From the NCBI GenBank assembly GCA_009772985.1, contig WOUS01000001.1:367242-431241 (forward strand): a DNA stretch of 64,000 nt, read 5' to 3'. Under the pieces are notes generated by a model. That model was given only the letters and a program-made list of their open reading frames with translations, had not been told where the DNA came from and did not search any database. Of this stretch, positions 46,372 to 54,029 are shown one piece after another; position 1 is the stretch's first letter, and the number at the start of each line of letters is the position of its first letter. The stretch is from Anaerolineaceae bacterium (GTDB lineage: Bacteria > Chloroflexota > Anaerolineae > Anaerolineales > Villigracilaceae). The position numbers were made by a program, and so were the translations under genes.

Positions 46372-46427
46372 ACCACCAAGGCACGAAGACACGAAACGGT
46401 TAAAGTTGAGTCTTCTGACTTCGTGGT
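46372..46427. repeat. ACCACCAAGG hairpin, gene-less copy 2
   Basis: ACCACCAAGGCACGAAGACACGAA pairs with the arm ending GACTTCGTGGT. It is related to the ACCACAAAGG family at 44191, 58810 and 59742/60217. Confidence 0.8.
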
Positions 46428-46454
46428 AAATGATCTTGACTTTCTATCTGTGCA

Positions 46455-46970
46455 TCAATTCTTGTCATCTACCTCTTGCAACGCGGCCAGCAGCGCATCG
46501 TCAGCGGCGGGGACATCCTGGTGGCGGCGGATCAGGCCGCAGGCGCGGGGCGATGCGCCGGCGGCCGCGGCCAGGTCCGCGCCCCAGGCGGGATGCTGCG
46601 CGGCGGTCACGAACGGGCGGCGCAGGCCGCAAGGGTCGCCGCTTCCCCAGCGCCGGGCCGCCTCCGGGAGGAAATGCCGGGCGAGCACAACCAGCGCCCG
46701 GTCCAGGGGCGAGAGCGGGGCGAGGACTTTGCCGGCGTCGTGGAGCAGGGCGGCAGCCAGCAGGTGCGGGTCGGTTTGACCGGCGGCGGTCAGCCGTTCG
46801 TACACCTGGAAGGCGTGCGCCTGTTCGGAGGGCTGCATCCGGCGGAAGAGAAAAATCTGTGCGGGGGAGAGGCGCGGGCGGAGCAGGTCGTCTGTGACCG
46901 GCCTGCGGGTCGTCAGCAGGGCGCGCCGAAACTGGCGGGAACGGTAGGCAAGGCGCGAAAATCGGCTCAT
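46455..46970 (-). CDS. HD-domain protein
   Basis: The 171-residue protein has a HD signature LAAALLHDAGKV near residue 73 preceded by FQVYERL (an H/E-rich helix) and a later RRHQDVP, consistent with a small metal-dependent phosphohydrolase. The substrate is unknown. A TATACT box lies nine bases before the ATG and there is no Shine-Dalgarno sequence, so the transcript may be leaderless. It is divergent from the ABC transporter operon. Confidence 0.8.
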   Translation of the reverse strand: MSRFSRLAYRSRQFRRALLTTRRPVTDDLLRPRLSPAQIFLFRRMQPSEQAHAFQVYERLTAAGQTDPHLLAAALLHDAGKVLAPLSPLDRALVVLARHFLPEAARRWGSGDPCGLRRPFVTAAQHPAWGADLAAAAGASPRACGLIRRHQDVPAADDALLAALQEVDDKN

Positions 46971-46979
46971 CGCGAGCCG

Positions 46980-46985
46980 AGTATA
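46980..46985 (-). promoter_or_regulatory. -10 box upstream of HD-domain gene
   Basis: TATACT on the minus strand ends nine bases before the ATG at 46970. A TAGAAT box (46994-46999) on the plus strand may serve the divergent ABC operon. Confidence 0.5.
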
Positions 46986-47002
46986 ACATGTGTTAGAATC
47001 GT

Positions 47003-47031
47003 GAGAGCCGGGGACGCCGACCCCGGCTCTC
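47003..47031. repeat. Perfect hairpin GAGAGCCGGGG/CCCCGGCTCTC in the divergent promoter region
   Basis: An 11-bp stem with a 7-nt loop lies in the 193-bp gap between the HD gene and the ABC operon. It is followed by an AGGAGGAG tract with no start codon. It could be a leader structure of the ABC transcript; nothing more is supported. Confidence 0.6.
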
Positions 47032-47163
47032 TTGAAAGGAGGAGAAGAGAAATCGCCTTACGCCCATATGCTACCATAAGGGTCTGAAAAGCGCTTGACG
47101 CTTTCCCTACGCTTCCCCTACGCTTGTCTGACAATTTTGTCGTCATTTTTTCAGGAGATTGTA

Positions 47164-48198
47164 ATGCCCCCCCTTGCCATCGAAACCGAAGCCCTGGGCC
47201 GCATCTATAAGATCCGCGGCAGCAAGAAAGAGAAGAAGATCCGCAAAGAACTGGTCGCCTTGGCGGATGTGAACCTGCAGATCGAAACGGGCGAACTCTT
47301 TGGCCTGCTCGGTCCGAACGGGGCCGGGAAGACGACGCTGATCAAGATCCTGACCACGCTGCTCGCCCCGACCACGGGCTGGGCGCGCGTGGCCGGTCAC
47401 GATGTGGTGGACGCGGCGGCAAAAGTGCGCCCGCTTATCAACATGGTCTCCGGCGGCGAGTCCTCCGGCTACGGCCTGTTGACGGTGCGCGAGAATCTGT
47501 GGATGTTCTCGCAGTTCTACGGCGTCCCGTCGAAGGAGGCCTACCGCCGGATTGACGAACTGCTCAAGCGCGTGGGCATTTTCGACCGGCGGCATACCAA
47601 GTCGGCGGACCTTTCGACCGGCCTGCGACAGAAAATGAACATCGTGCGCGGCTTTATGACCGACCCCGACGTGCTGTTCCTCGACGAGCCGACCCTCGGC
47701 CTGGACGTGGGCGCTTCGCGCGAGGTGCGCGCCCTGATCCGCGAGTGGGTGGACGACCGCCGGAGCGACGTGCGCCGCACGCTGCTGCTGACCACGCACT
47801 ACATGGTCGAGGCGGACGAACTGTGCGACCGGGTTGCCATCATCAACCAGGGACGCGTCCTGGCTTGCGACACGCCGTCGGCGCTGAAACAGCATCTGCA
47901 GAAGGACGCCATCTTCGAGGTGGAGACCAGTCCGCTAAACGGGCTGACGGCGCAGACCATCGAGGACCTACCCGAGGTCCGCACGGCGACCGCCACGGAG
48001 CACGACGGCGGCGCGACCCTCAACCTGATCCTGGTGGAGGAGAACGCGCTGGCGCACGTCATCAACGTCTTCACGCAGAAGAACGTCCGCATCCTGAAAC
48101 TCAGCAAGCGCGAGCCGACGCTGGAGGACGTGTTCGTGGACCTGGTCGGGCGCTCGATGGCGGATGTCGAAAAAGGCGGAGAGAGCAGTGAACAGTGA
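47164..48198 (+). CDS. ABC-2 type exporter ATP-binding protein
   Basis: The 344-residue ATPase has LGPNGAGKTTLIKIL, a GGESSGYGLLTVRENL Q-loop region, the signature LSTGLRQKMNI, DVLFLDEPTLGLD and the H-loop LLTTHYMVEADELCDRV, as in DrrA/CcmA-type exporters. AGGAG precedes the ATG at 47164. It is followed by two permease genes. The last residues (GGESSEQ) run into a word repeat. The substrate is unknown; drugs, lipids or polysaccharides are possible. Confidence 0.93.
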   Translation: MPPLAIETEALGRIYKIRGSKKEKKIRKELVALADVNLQIETGELFGLLGPNGAGKTTLIKILTTLLAPTTGWARVAGHDVVDAAAKVRPLINMVSGGESSGYGLLTVRENLWMFSQFYGVPSKEAYRRIDELLKRVGIFDRRHTKSADLSTGLRQKMNIVRGFMTDPDVLFLDEPTLGLDVGASREVRALIREWVDDRRSDVRRTLLLTTHYMVEADELCDRVAIINQGRVLACDTPSALKQHLQKDAIFEVETSPLNGLTAQTIEDLPEVRTATATEHDGGATLNLILVEENALAHVINVFTQKNVRILKLSKREPTLEDVFVDLVGRSMADVEKGGESSEQ

Positions 48199-48220
48199 AC
48201 AGTTATCAGTGAACAGTCAA
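48187..48220. repeat. CAGTGAACAGT word repeat at ATPase/permease junction
   Basis: AGTGAACAGT and CAGTTATCAGT words repeat. They supply the TGA stop of the ATPase (48196-48198) and the likely GTG start of the permease (48188-48190). Confidence 0.8.
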
Positions 48221-49045
48221 AAGCGGAAAAACACCGGCTGGCGGCTGTTCTTCCAGTCGGTCATCGCCCGCTCGTACCCGCGCATCATCGGCCAGCAGCG
48301 CGAACTCTCGTGGATGTTATTTGAAGTGGTCATGCCGATGATAGCCGTGATCGGTTACGTGCTGGTCTACAAGGCGTTGAAGGCTCCGGAAGAGTACATC
48401 GGTTTCGTGGTCATCGGCGGGGCGATGATGGCCTTCTGGATGAACGTGTTGTGGAGCATGTCCAGCCAGTTGTACTGGGAGAAGGAACAGGGCAACCTGG
48501 CGCTGTACATCATCGCGCCCAACTCGATGATGTCCATCCTGCTCGGCATGGCGCTGGGCGGAATGGTTGCCACGATCCTGCGGGCGGCGGTCATCATCCT
48601 GCTCGGTTCGTGGATGTTCGGCGTGACGTACGCGGTGGTCAGCCCGTTCGAGTTGTTCGCCGTCTTCGCCCTCTCGATGGTGGCGCTCTACGGGATGGGG
48701 ATGATGTTCGCCTCGGCCTTCCTGCTCTTCGGGCGCGAGGCCTGGGCCGTCTCGGACATGATCCAGGAACCGGTCAACCTGGTGACGGGCTTTTATTTCC
48801 CGGTCAAGTCGCTGCCGTTCTGGGTCGCGGCCATCGCCTCGGCCATCCCGCTGACCCTCGGCCTGGACGCGATGCGCCAACTGGCCTTCCCGTCCGGCCT
48901 GCAGATGGGATTCCTGTCCACGAAAGTGGAGATCCTCATCCTGGCCGGTTTGAGCGTGTTCTTCCTGGTCGGGGCGAAGTTGCTGCTGGCTTACACCGAA
49001 AAACGCGCCATCCGCGAGGGGCGGCTGACCGAGGCGCGGAGGTAG
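48188..49045 (+). CDS. ABC-2 type exporter permease 1
   Basis: This protein of about 285 residues has six predicted transmembrane segments, including MPMIAVIGYVLVYKAL and LVTGFYFPVKSLPFWVAAIASAIPLTLGLDAM near the end, typical of ABC-2 permeases. The GTG at 48188 follows GGAG by five bases. An ATG at 48164 in the same frame is an alternative. The first residues (VNSEQLSVNSQ) are encoded by the word repeat. It overlaps the ATPase gene. Confidence 0.9.
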   Translation: MNSEQLSVNSQKRKNTGWRLFFQSVIARSYPRIIGQQRELSWMLFEVVMPMIAVIGYVLVYKALKAPEEYIGFVVIGGAMMAFWMNVLWSMSSQLYWEKEQGNLALYIIAPNSMMSILLGMALGGMVATILRAAVIILLGSWMFGVTYAVVSPFELFAVFALSMVALYGMGMMFASAFLLFGREAWAVSDMIQEPVNLVTGFYFPVKSLPFWVAAIASAIPLTLGLDAMRQLAFPSGLQMGFLSTKVEILILAGLSVFFLVGAKLLLAYTEKRAIREGRLTEARR

Positions 49046-49048
49046 GAT

Positions 49049-49924
49049 ATGGACAGATCAACGGCAGCAGTTACCCGGTCCGAAACGTGGCGCTCGTTCC
49101 GCATCGCCACCTGGCTGGGCTGGCAGATCGCATCCAACTGGACCGACCCGCTGTGGTTCGCCATCTATTCCATCGTCCGGCCCGTGTCGCGCGCGGCCAT
49201 CCTGGTGGTGATGTACGGCGTCATCACGCAGGGCAATTTCAGCGATCCGCTCTTCCCGTACATCTATCTGGGCAACGCGTTCTACAGTTACGTGTTCACG
49301 GTGATGAACGGCGTCTCGTGGGCGGTGATTGACGACCGCGAACATTACCGCACGCTCAAGTACATGTACGTCGCGCCGATCCGCATCCCGGCCTACCTGC
49401 TGGGGCGCGGCGTGGCGGGCTTCCTGACCGCTTCGCTGTCGGTGGTCATCACCATCCTGGCGGGGGTGCTGTTCCTGCACGTTTCCTTTGACCCGCTGCA
49501 AGCGGACTGGCTGTTGTTCTTCGTTTCTCTGGCCATCGGCGTTGTCATGCTTGCCATGATGGGGCTGGTGCTGGCCGCCCTCAGTCTGCTGGTGGCGCGG
49601 CATTCCGGCTTCCTGGCGGAGGGCGTGAGCGGGGTGCTGTTCCTGTTCAGCGGCGCCATCTATCCGCTGGATGTGCTGCCGGTCTGGCTGCAACCAATTG
49701 GGTATGCCATCCCGATCACCTACTGGCTGGAACTGATGCGCCGTTCGCTGATCGGGAGCGTGGCCGAAGCCTTCCCGACCCTGGCCGCGTTCAGTAATCT
49801 CGAACTGCTCGGCATCCTGGTCGGGCTGTCGGTCGTGTTCGGCGTGGCATCCATTTACGTCTTCCGCGCTTGCGATAAACGGGCGCGCGAGCGCGGCCTG
49901 ATTGATAGGACGACGAATTACTAA
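49049..49924 (+). CDS. ABC-2 type exporter permease 2
   Basis: The 291-residue membrane protein has six predicted helices and the ABC-2 features VVMYGVITQGNFSDPLFPYIYLGNAFYSYVFTVMNGV and SGVLFLFSGAIYPLDVLPVWLQPIGYAIPITYWLELMRRSL. GGAGG precedes its ATG. It forms an exporter with the two genes upstream. A word repeat follows. Confidence 0.92.
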   Translation: MDRSTAAVTRSETWRSFRIATWLGWQIASNWTDPLWFAIYSIVRPVSRAAILVVMYGVITQGNFSDPLFPYIYLGNAFYSYVFTVMNGVSWAVIDDREHYRTLKYMYVAPIRIPAYLLGRGVAGFLTASLSVVITILAGVLFLHVSFDPLQADWLLFFVSLAIGVVMLAMMGLVLAALSLLVARHSGFLAEGVSGVLFLFSGAIYPLDVLPVWLQPIGYAIPITYWLELMRRSLIGSVAEAFPTLAAFSNLELLGILVGLSVVFGVASIYVFRACDKRARERGLIDRTTNY

Positions 49925-49925
49925 A

Positions 49926-49972
49926 AAGAACGTTGGCACGTTTGAACGTTGGAACGTTGGCATGTTTTGAAG
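49926..49972. repeat. CGTTGGCACGTT word repeat
   Basis: CGTTGGCACG, CGTTGGAACG and CGTTGGCATG words follow in tandem between the permease stop and the ogt start. Confidence 0.75.
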
Positions 49973-49989
49973 AGAAGAGAGGAGGCGCG

Positions 49990-50505
49990 ATGGAAAAACT
50001 ATACATCGGCGAACTCAAGGGGACGCCCATCGGCGACCTGTGGCTGGCGGTCTCGGACCTCGGGCTGGCCGCGGTGGAATGGGGCAAGTCGCAGGCCGAA
50101 TTCGAGGCCTGGCTGACCAAACGCTTCAAGCGGACGGTGGAGTACAAGCCGAAGAGGGTCGCCCAGGCCGCCAGCGAGTTGCACCAGTACCTGAAAGGCA
50201 AGCGCCGCCACTTCACCCTCGTGATTGACTGGACGCTGCTGCGTCCGTTCCAGCAGGCGGCGCTGCGCGCCACCTATGAAATCCCTTACGGCGAGACGCG
50301 CACTTACAAGGAAATTGCCGGGCAGATTGGCCGTCCGCACGCGGCGCGCGCCGTCGGCCGCGCCGAAGCCACCAATCCGATGCCGCTGGTGATTCCCTGC
50401 CATCGGGTCATTGGCACGGATGGCAAATTGCACGGCTACGGGCTGGGCGAGGGGGTCAAGACGAAGGAGTGGTTGTTGAAATTAGAAGGGGCAGTGTTGG
50501 CGTAG
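49990..50505 (+). CDS. ogt: Methylated-DNA--[protein]-cysteine S-methyltransferase
   Basis: This 171-residue DNA repair protein has FQQAALRATYEIPYGETRTYKEIAGQIG, ARAVGRAEATNPMPLVIPCHRVIG with the acceptor Cys in PCHRV, and a C-terminal KTKEWLLKLE. It removes O6-alkyl groups from guanine by a one-time transfer. The Asn of the usual ANATNP motif is replaced (AEATNP). GGAGG precedes the ATG. An intrinsic terminator follows. Confidence 0.93.
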   Translation: MEKLYIGELKGTPIGDLWLAVSDLGLAAVEWGKSQAEFEAWLTKRFKRTVEYKPKRVAQAASELHQYLKGKRRHFTLVIDWTLLRPFQQAALRATYEIPYGETRTYKEIAGQIGRPHAARAVGRAEATNPMPLVIPCHRVIGTDGKLHGYGLGEGVKTKEWLLKLEGAVLA

Positions 50506-50548
50506 AAAAAATCCCGCGTCCTTTCAAGCAAGAGACGCGGGATTTTGA
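50506..50548. terminator. Bidirectional intrinsic terminator
   Basis: AAAATCCCGCGTC pairs with GACGCGGGATTTT around a 13-nt loop between ogt and the convergent HicB-like gene. Confidence 0.9.
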
Positions 50549-50564
50549 TTTAAGCGTGTTTCGC

Positions 50565-50735
50565 TCAAGGCAGTTTTTCAGTTTTTTCCACCGTCGCCAG
50601 ATACGTTTCGATGGCGTCTTTGATATTTTCCAGCGCTTCCTGTTCCGTCTCGCCCTGCGACCAGCAGCCCGGCAAGCCCGGGCACCAGACCGCATAGCCT
50701 TCTTCTGATTTTTCCAATTTCACTCTATATTTCAT
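50565..50735 (-). CDS. HicB-like type II antitoxin, orphan
   Basis: This 56-residue protein reads MKYRVKLEKSEEGYAVWCPGLPGCWSQG then TEQEALENIKDAIETYL, the partially degraded RNase H-like fold of HicB. AGGAG lies seven bases before the ATG at 50735. No HicA-like toxin gene is adjacent on either side. HicB antitoxins normally bind HicA and the operator. It is divergent from era. Confidence 0.85.
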   Translation of the reverse strand: MKYRVKLEKSEEGYAVWCPGLPGCWSQGETEQEALENIKDAIETYLATVEKTEKLP

Positions 50736-50804
50736 AATTACGCTCCTGTGGCTGGAATTAAGTATAACACAGCCAGCAATCTCCCAATTGTGATAGACTC
50801 ACAT

Positions 50805-50842
50805 CGGAAACTGACCACTGAACACTGGACACTGACTACTGA
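50805..50842. repeat. CACTGAACACTGGACACTGACTACTGA word repeat up to the era start
   Basis: ACTGAACACT, GGACACTG and ACTACTG words run to the era ATG at 50842, placing a repeat where a Shine-Dalgarno sequence would be. Confidence 0.75.
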
Positions 50843-51756
50843 TGACAGACTTCCGCTCCGGCTTTATCGCCATCCTCGGCAAGCCCAACGTGGGCAAATC
50901 CACGCTGGTCAATGCGCTCCTCGGCCAGAAGATCGCCGCCGTCTCGCCGCGCCCGCAGACCACGCGCCGCCGCCAGTTGGGCATCCTGACCACGAAAACC
51001 GCGCAACTCGTCTTCGTGGACACGCCCGGCATTCACAATCCTCGCCACAAACTCGGCCAGTTCTTCAACCAGGAGGCCGAAGAAGCCCTCGACGGCGTGG
51101 ACGTGGCGCTCTTCCTCGTGGACGCGTCCGCCGAGCCGGACGATGACGACCGCCTGGTCGTGGACCTGCTCCGTTCCCTGCGCCGCAAACCGGACCTGGT
51201 GCTGGGCCTCAACAAAATTGACCTCGTCCCGTCCGGGGCGCTGGAGGCGCGTCAAGCCGCGTACCAGATAATGGTCCCGGACGCACCGGCGGCGGCCTTT
51301 TCGGCGGCGCGGCGTGACGGGCTGGCGGAACTGCTCGCGGCGCTGGAATCCCGCCTGCCGGTCCGCCCGCCGGAGTTCCCCGAAGAACAGGTCACGGACC
51401 TGTACGAGCGCGAGATTGCCATAGAGTTGATCCGCGAGGCCGCGCTGGTCTATCTCCAGCAGGAAGTGCCGCACGCCCTGGCTGTCCGGCTGGACGAGTT
51501 CAGTGAGCGCGAGAATGGCAATGCCTACATCGCCGCCACCCTGTTCGTGGAGCGCGACTCGCAGAAGGGCATCGTCATCGGCGAGGGCGCGATGATGCTC
51601 AAGCGGATCGGCTCGGCGGCGCGCAAGGAGATCGAGGCGATGAGCGGGCGCAAGGTTTACCTGGAACTGCGCGTCAAGGTGGAGAAAGACTGGCGGAACA
51701 ATGAGTCGGCCCTGCTCCGCTTTGGGTACAAGATCAAGCAAAGGAGGAAGAAATGA
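50842..51756 (+). CDS. era: GTPase Era
   Basis: The 304-residue protein has AILGKPNVGKST (G1), RPQTTRRRQLGIL (G2), VDTPGIHNPRHKLG (G3), LGLNKIDLV (G4) and a C-terminal KH domain (IGEGAMMLKRIGSAARKEIE). Era binds 16S rRNA and acts in 30S assembly. It is followed by the lysoplasmalogenase gene with a 4-bp overlap. The start follows a word repeat; no good Shine-Dalgarno sequence is seen. Confidence 0.96.
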   Translation: MTDFRSGFIAILGKPNVGKSTLVNALLGQKIAAVSPRPQTTRRRQLGILTTKTAQLVFVDTPGIHNPRHKLGQFFNQEAEEALDGVDVALFLVDASAEPDDDDRLVVDLLRSLRRKPDLVLGLNKIDLVPSGALEARQAAYQIMVPDAPAAAFSAARRDGLAELLAALESRLPVRPPEFPEEQVTDLYEREIAIELIREAALVYLQQEVPHALAVRLDEFSERENGNAYIAATLFVERDSQKGIVIGEGAMMLKRIGSAARKEIEAMSGRKVYLELRVKVEKDWRNNESALLRFGYKIKQRRKK

Positions 51757-52424
51757 TTTTCGGATTGATTCTCGTGCTGGCTGTCGCTGTGTTGGACTGG
51801 ATCGCCGTCGCCCAAGGCTGGAAAAAGGTCGAAATCATTGCCAAACCGGCGACGATGGCGGCGTTGTTCCTGATCTTTGCGCTGGTCGGTTGGTTCAGTT
51901 CGCTGCCGCTGATTTTCTTCGGGGCGGGACTCCTGCTCTCGCTGGCCGGGGACGTGTTCCTGATGTTCTCCGACCGCTGGTTCATCCCAGGGCTGGCCGC
52001 GTTCCTGCTGGCGCATGTGGCGTACATTGTCGGCTTCAACCTGCCCCTGCCGGACGTGTCATCGGTCTGGTCGGTGAGCATCGCCATCATCCTTGCGTTG
52101 ACGGCGGGGCGCGTCCTGCGGCGGATCGTCGCCGCGCTGAAAGGAAAGGGCTTGCAGCGGCTGGTCGGTCCTGTGGTGCTGTACGGGATGGTCATCACGA
52201 TCATGCTGCTTTCGGCCATGCTGACCGTTTTCAACCCGGAGTGGGATTCCATCCCCGCGCTGCTCGCCTCCCTCGGCGCGTTCCTGTTCTATTTTTCGGA
52301 CATCATCCTGGCATGGAACAAATTCGTGGCTCCCATCAAGAATGGGCGTCTCGTGAATATGGTGTCCTATCACCTGGGGCAGATCGCGCTGGTTGCGGGG
52401 GCGCTCATTCAGTTCACGAAATAA
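51753..52424 (+). CDS. Lysoplasmalogenase, YhhN family
   Basis: This 223-residue membrane protein has about seven transmembrane helices, with KPATMAALFLIFALVGWFSSLPLIFFGAGLLLSLAGDVFLMF (the KP and SLxGDxFLM motifs) and SDIILAWNKFV typical of YhhN/TMEM86. The family cleaves the vinyl-ether bond of lysoplasmalogens. The start overlaps the era stop (ATGA), so translation is coupled. Confidence 0.9.
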   Translation: MIFGLILVLAVAVLDWIAVAQGWKKVEIIAKPATMAALFLIFALVGWFSSLPLIFFGAGLLLSLAGDVFLMFSDRWFIPGLAAFLLAHVAYIVGFNLPLPDVSSVWSVSIAIILALTAGRVLRRIVAALKGKGLQRLVGPVVLYGMVITIMLLSAMLTVFNPEWDSIPALLASLGAFLFYFSDIILAWNKFVAPIKNGRLVNMVSYHLGQIALVAGALIQFTK

Positions 52425-52452
52425 AGTTTGGGGCTTTGGGAATCGCCGTGAC

Positions 52453-52505
52453 GTAGGGGCAGACCTGGGTGTCTGCCCGGGCGAACACGCAGGTTCGCCC
52501 CTACG
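52453..52505. repeat. GTAGGGGCAGACC dispersed repeat, copy 1
   Basis: Two nested palindromes: GGGCAGACCTGGGTGTCTGCCC and GGGCGAACACGCAGGTTCGCCC, bounded by GTAGGGGC and GCCCCTAC. Related copies are at 53952-54029 and 58044-58078. Confidence 0.85.
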
Positions 52506-52574
52506 GGTGAGGGTGTGTCAAGGCAAATCCCAGAGAACCATAAAGTTTCGGGCGGCCATCTGGCCGCCCGAAAT

Positions 52575-53057
52575 CTATTTCAAGTCGTAATACTCCCTGG
52601 CTTTTTCCTCGACTGCATTCTCCAGCCGCGCGGCGCGCTCGTTGCAGCAATCTGCGTCTGTTTCGCACATATTTTGGATGGCCTCCGCCGAGAAGAATTT
52701 CTGGATGTCCGGCCAGTATTGCGATCCGTCGCCCGGGATCTCGTGACCGGTCACCACGTATTGCCCGTTCGACTCCTGCAAATGCAGCGCCACCGGCAGG
52801 CTGCTGGCCGTGCCCATCGTCAGCGCGCCATCTTCCAGGTAATACTCCGCGCACAAAGCCCAGACGTACACATCCGCGTCGTCGGTTCTCAGGTCCGCCT
52901 CGAGCACATCGTAGGCGCAGAAAACTTTCCCGCCAAAGTTGGCCTGCCCGATGTTTTCCACCAGGTAACTTTCCACGGGGGCCCGATAATCCGGGGATGT
53001 GGGCGTGCAGGCGGCCAGAAGCGCCAGTATCAGAACAAGGATGAAAGTTTTCTTCAC
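52575..53057 (-). CDS. Small secreted lipoprotein
   Basis: This 160-residue protein starts at a GTG preceded by AGGAGGAAC. It has a signal peptide ending LLAACTP (lipobox) and a globular domain with several cysteines (FCAYDV, WALCAEYY, MCETDADCCNERAA). Otherwise the family is unknown. It is the last gene of a short minus-strand group following the yitT-like gene. Confidence 0.8.
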   Translation of the reverse strand: MKKTFILVLILALLAACTPTSPDYRAPVESYLVENIGQANFGGKVFCAYDVLEADLRTDDADVYVWALCAEYYLEDGALTMGTASSLPVALHLQESNGQYVVTGHEIPGDGSQYWPDIQKFFSAEAIQNMCETDADCCNERAARLENAVEEKAREYYDLK

Positions 53058-53065
53058 GGTTCCTC

Positions 53066-53941
53066 CTACTGCTTTCTGAATGGTTGGAATCCCTCGCCGA
53101 GCGCCTCATGTGCCGCGCCGATGACCATGAACGCCTCCGCGTCCGCCTCGTGGACGATGGTCTTCAACTGCTGGACCTCGGACCTGGTCACCACGCAGTA
53201 GATGACCGGACGTTCGGAGCCGGTGTACGCGCCCGTCCCTTGCAGGACGGTCACGCCGCGCTCCATCTCGGTCAGGATGCGGCCCGCCACCTCCCGGCAT
53301 TTGCCGGTGATGATGAGCGCCGTGCGGACGGTGCCCGCGCCCTCGAGCGTGCTGTCCACCACCAGGCCGGAGACGTACAGCACGATGATGGCGTAGAGCG
53401 CCTTCTGCCAGCCGAAGACGAATCCCGCCGCCAGGATGACCAGTGTGTCGGTCATCAGGTAACTCTGCGTCATCGGGATGCCGCGCCAGCGGTTCAGGAT
53501 GCGCGCCAGGATGTCGGACCCGCCGCTCGTCCCCTGCGCCCGGTAGACCAGTCCGTAGCCGATGCCGCTGAACACCGCGCCGTACAACGAATTGAGCACC
53601 AGGTCGTTCGTGATTCCGTTTTGGGGAAAGAACGGCAGCCAGAGCACCGCCTCGGTGAAGAAGGAATACGCCGCTACCGCCGCCAGCGTCCGGACGGCGA
53701 AGCGCCGTCCGCCGAGCATACGCCAGCCGATGATGAAGAGCGGGATGTTGCCGACGAAGACCATCACACCGATGGGCCAGCCGGTATAGTGGTGGATGAG
53801 TTGCGAGATGCCGCTGATGCCGCCCGAGGCCAGTTCCGCCGGGACCATGAACAGGCGCAGGGAAATCGCCTGCACCAGCGCGCCGGCGATGAGCAGGATG
53901 TAGTCACGGATGGAGGGCCAAAAACGTTTGAATTGATCCAT
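53066..53941 (-). CDS. YitT family membrane protein (DUF161 with C-terminal DUF2179)
   Basis: The 291-residue protein has about five transmembrane segments (LLIAGALVQAISLRLFMVPAELASGGISGISQLIHHYTGW) and a soluble C-terminal domain (GKCREVAGRILTEMERGVTVLQGTGAYTGSERPVIYCVVTRSEVQQLKTIVHE), as in YitT. The function is unknown. GGAGG precedes the ATG. A dispersed repeat follows on the upstream side. Confidence 0.92.
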   Translation of the reverse strand: MDQFKRFWPSIRDYILLIAGALVQAISLRLFMVPAELASGGISGISQLIHHYTGWPIGVMVFVGNIPLFIIGWRMLGGRRFAVRTLAAVAAYSFFTEAVLWLPFFPQNGITNDLVLNSLYGAVFSGIGYGLVYRAQGTSGGSDILARILNRWRGIPMTQSYLMTDTLVILAAGFVFGWQKALYAIIVLYVSGLVVDSTLEGAGTVRTALIITGKCREVAGRILTEMERGVTVLQGTGAYTGSERPVIYCVVTRSEVQQLKTIVHEADAEAFMVIGAAHEALGEGFQPFRKQ

Positions 53942-53951
53942 TATGCCTCCG

Positions 53952-54029
53952 GTAGGGGCGACCCTTGTGGTCGCCCTGCCTGCGCCAGTGCCGCAGGCAC
54001 AGGTGGGCAGGGATAAACCCTGCCCCTAC
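53952..54029. repeat. GTAGGGGCGACCC dispersed repeat, copy 2
   Basis: GTAGGGGCGACCCTTGTGGTCGCCC and GGGCAGGGATAAACCCTGCCC hairpins, ending CCCCTAC. Same family as 52453-52505 and 58044-58078. Confidence 0.85.

Noticed and set aside
47003..47060. Riboswitch or small peptide gene after the hairpin with the AGGAGGAG tract
   Set aside because: No start codon at a suitable distance and no recognisable riboswitch core; the tract is only noted.
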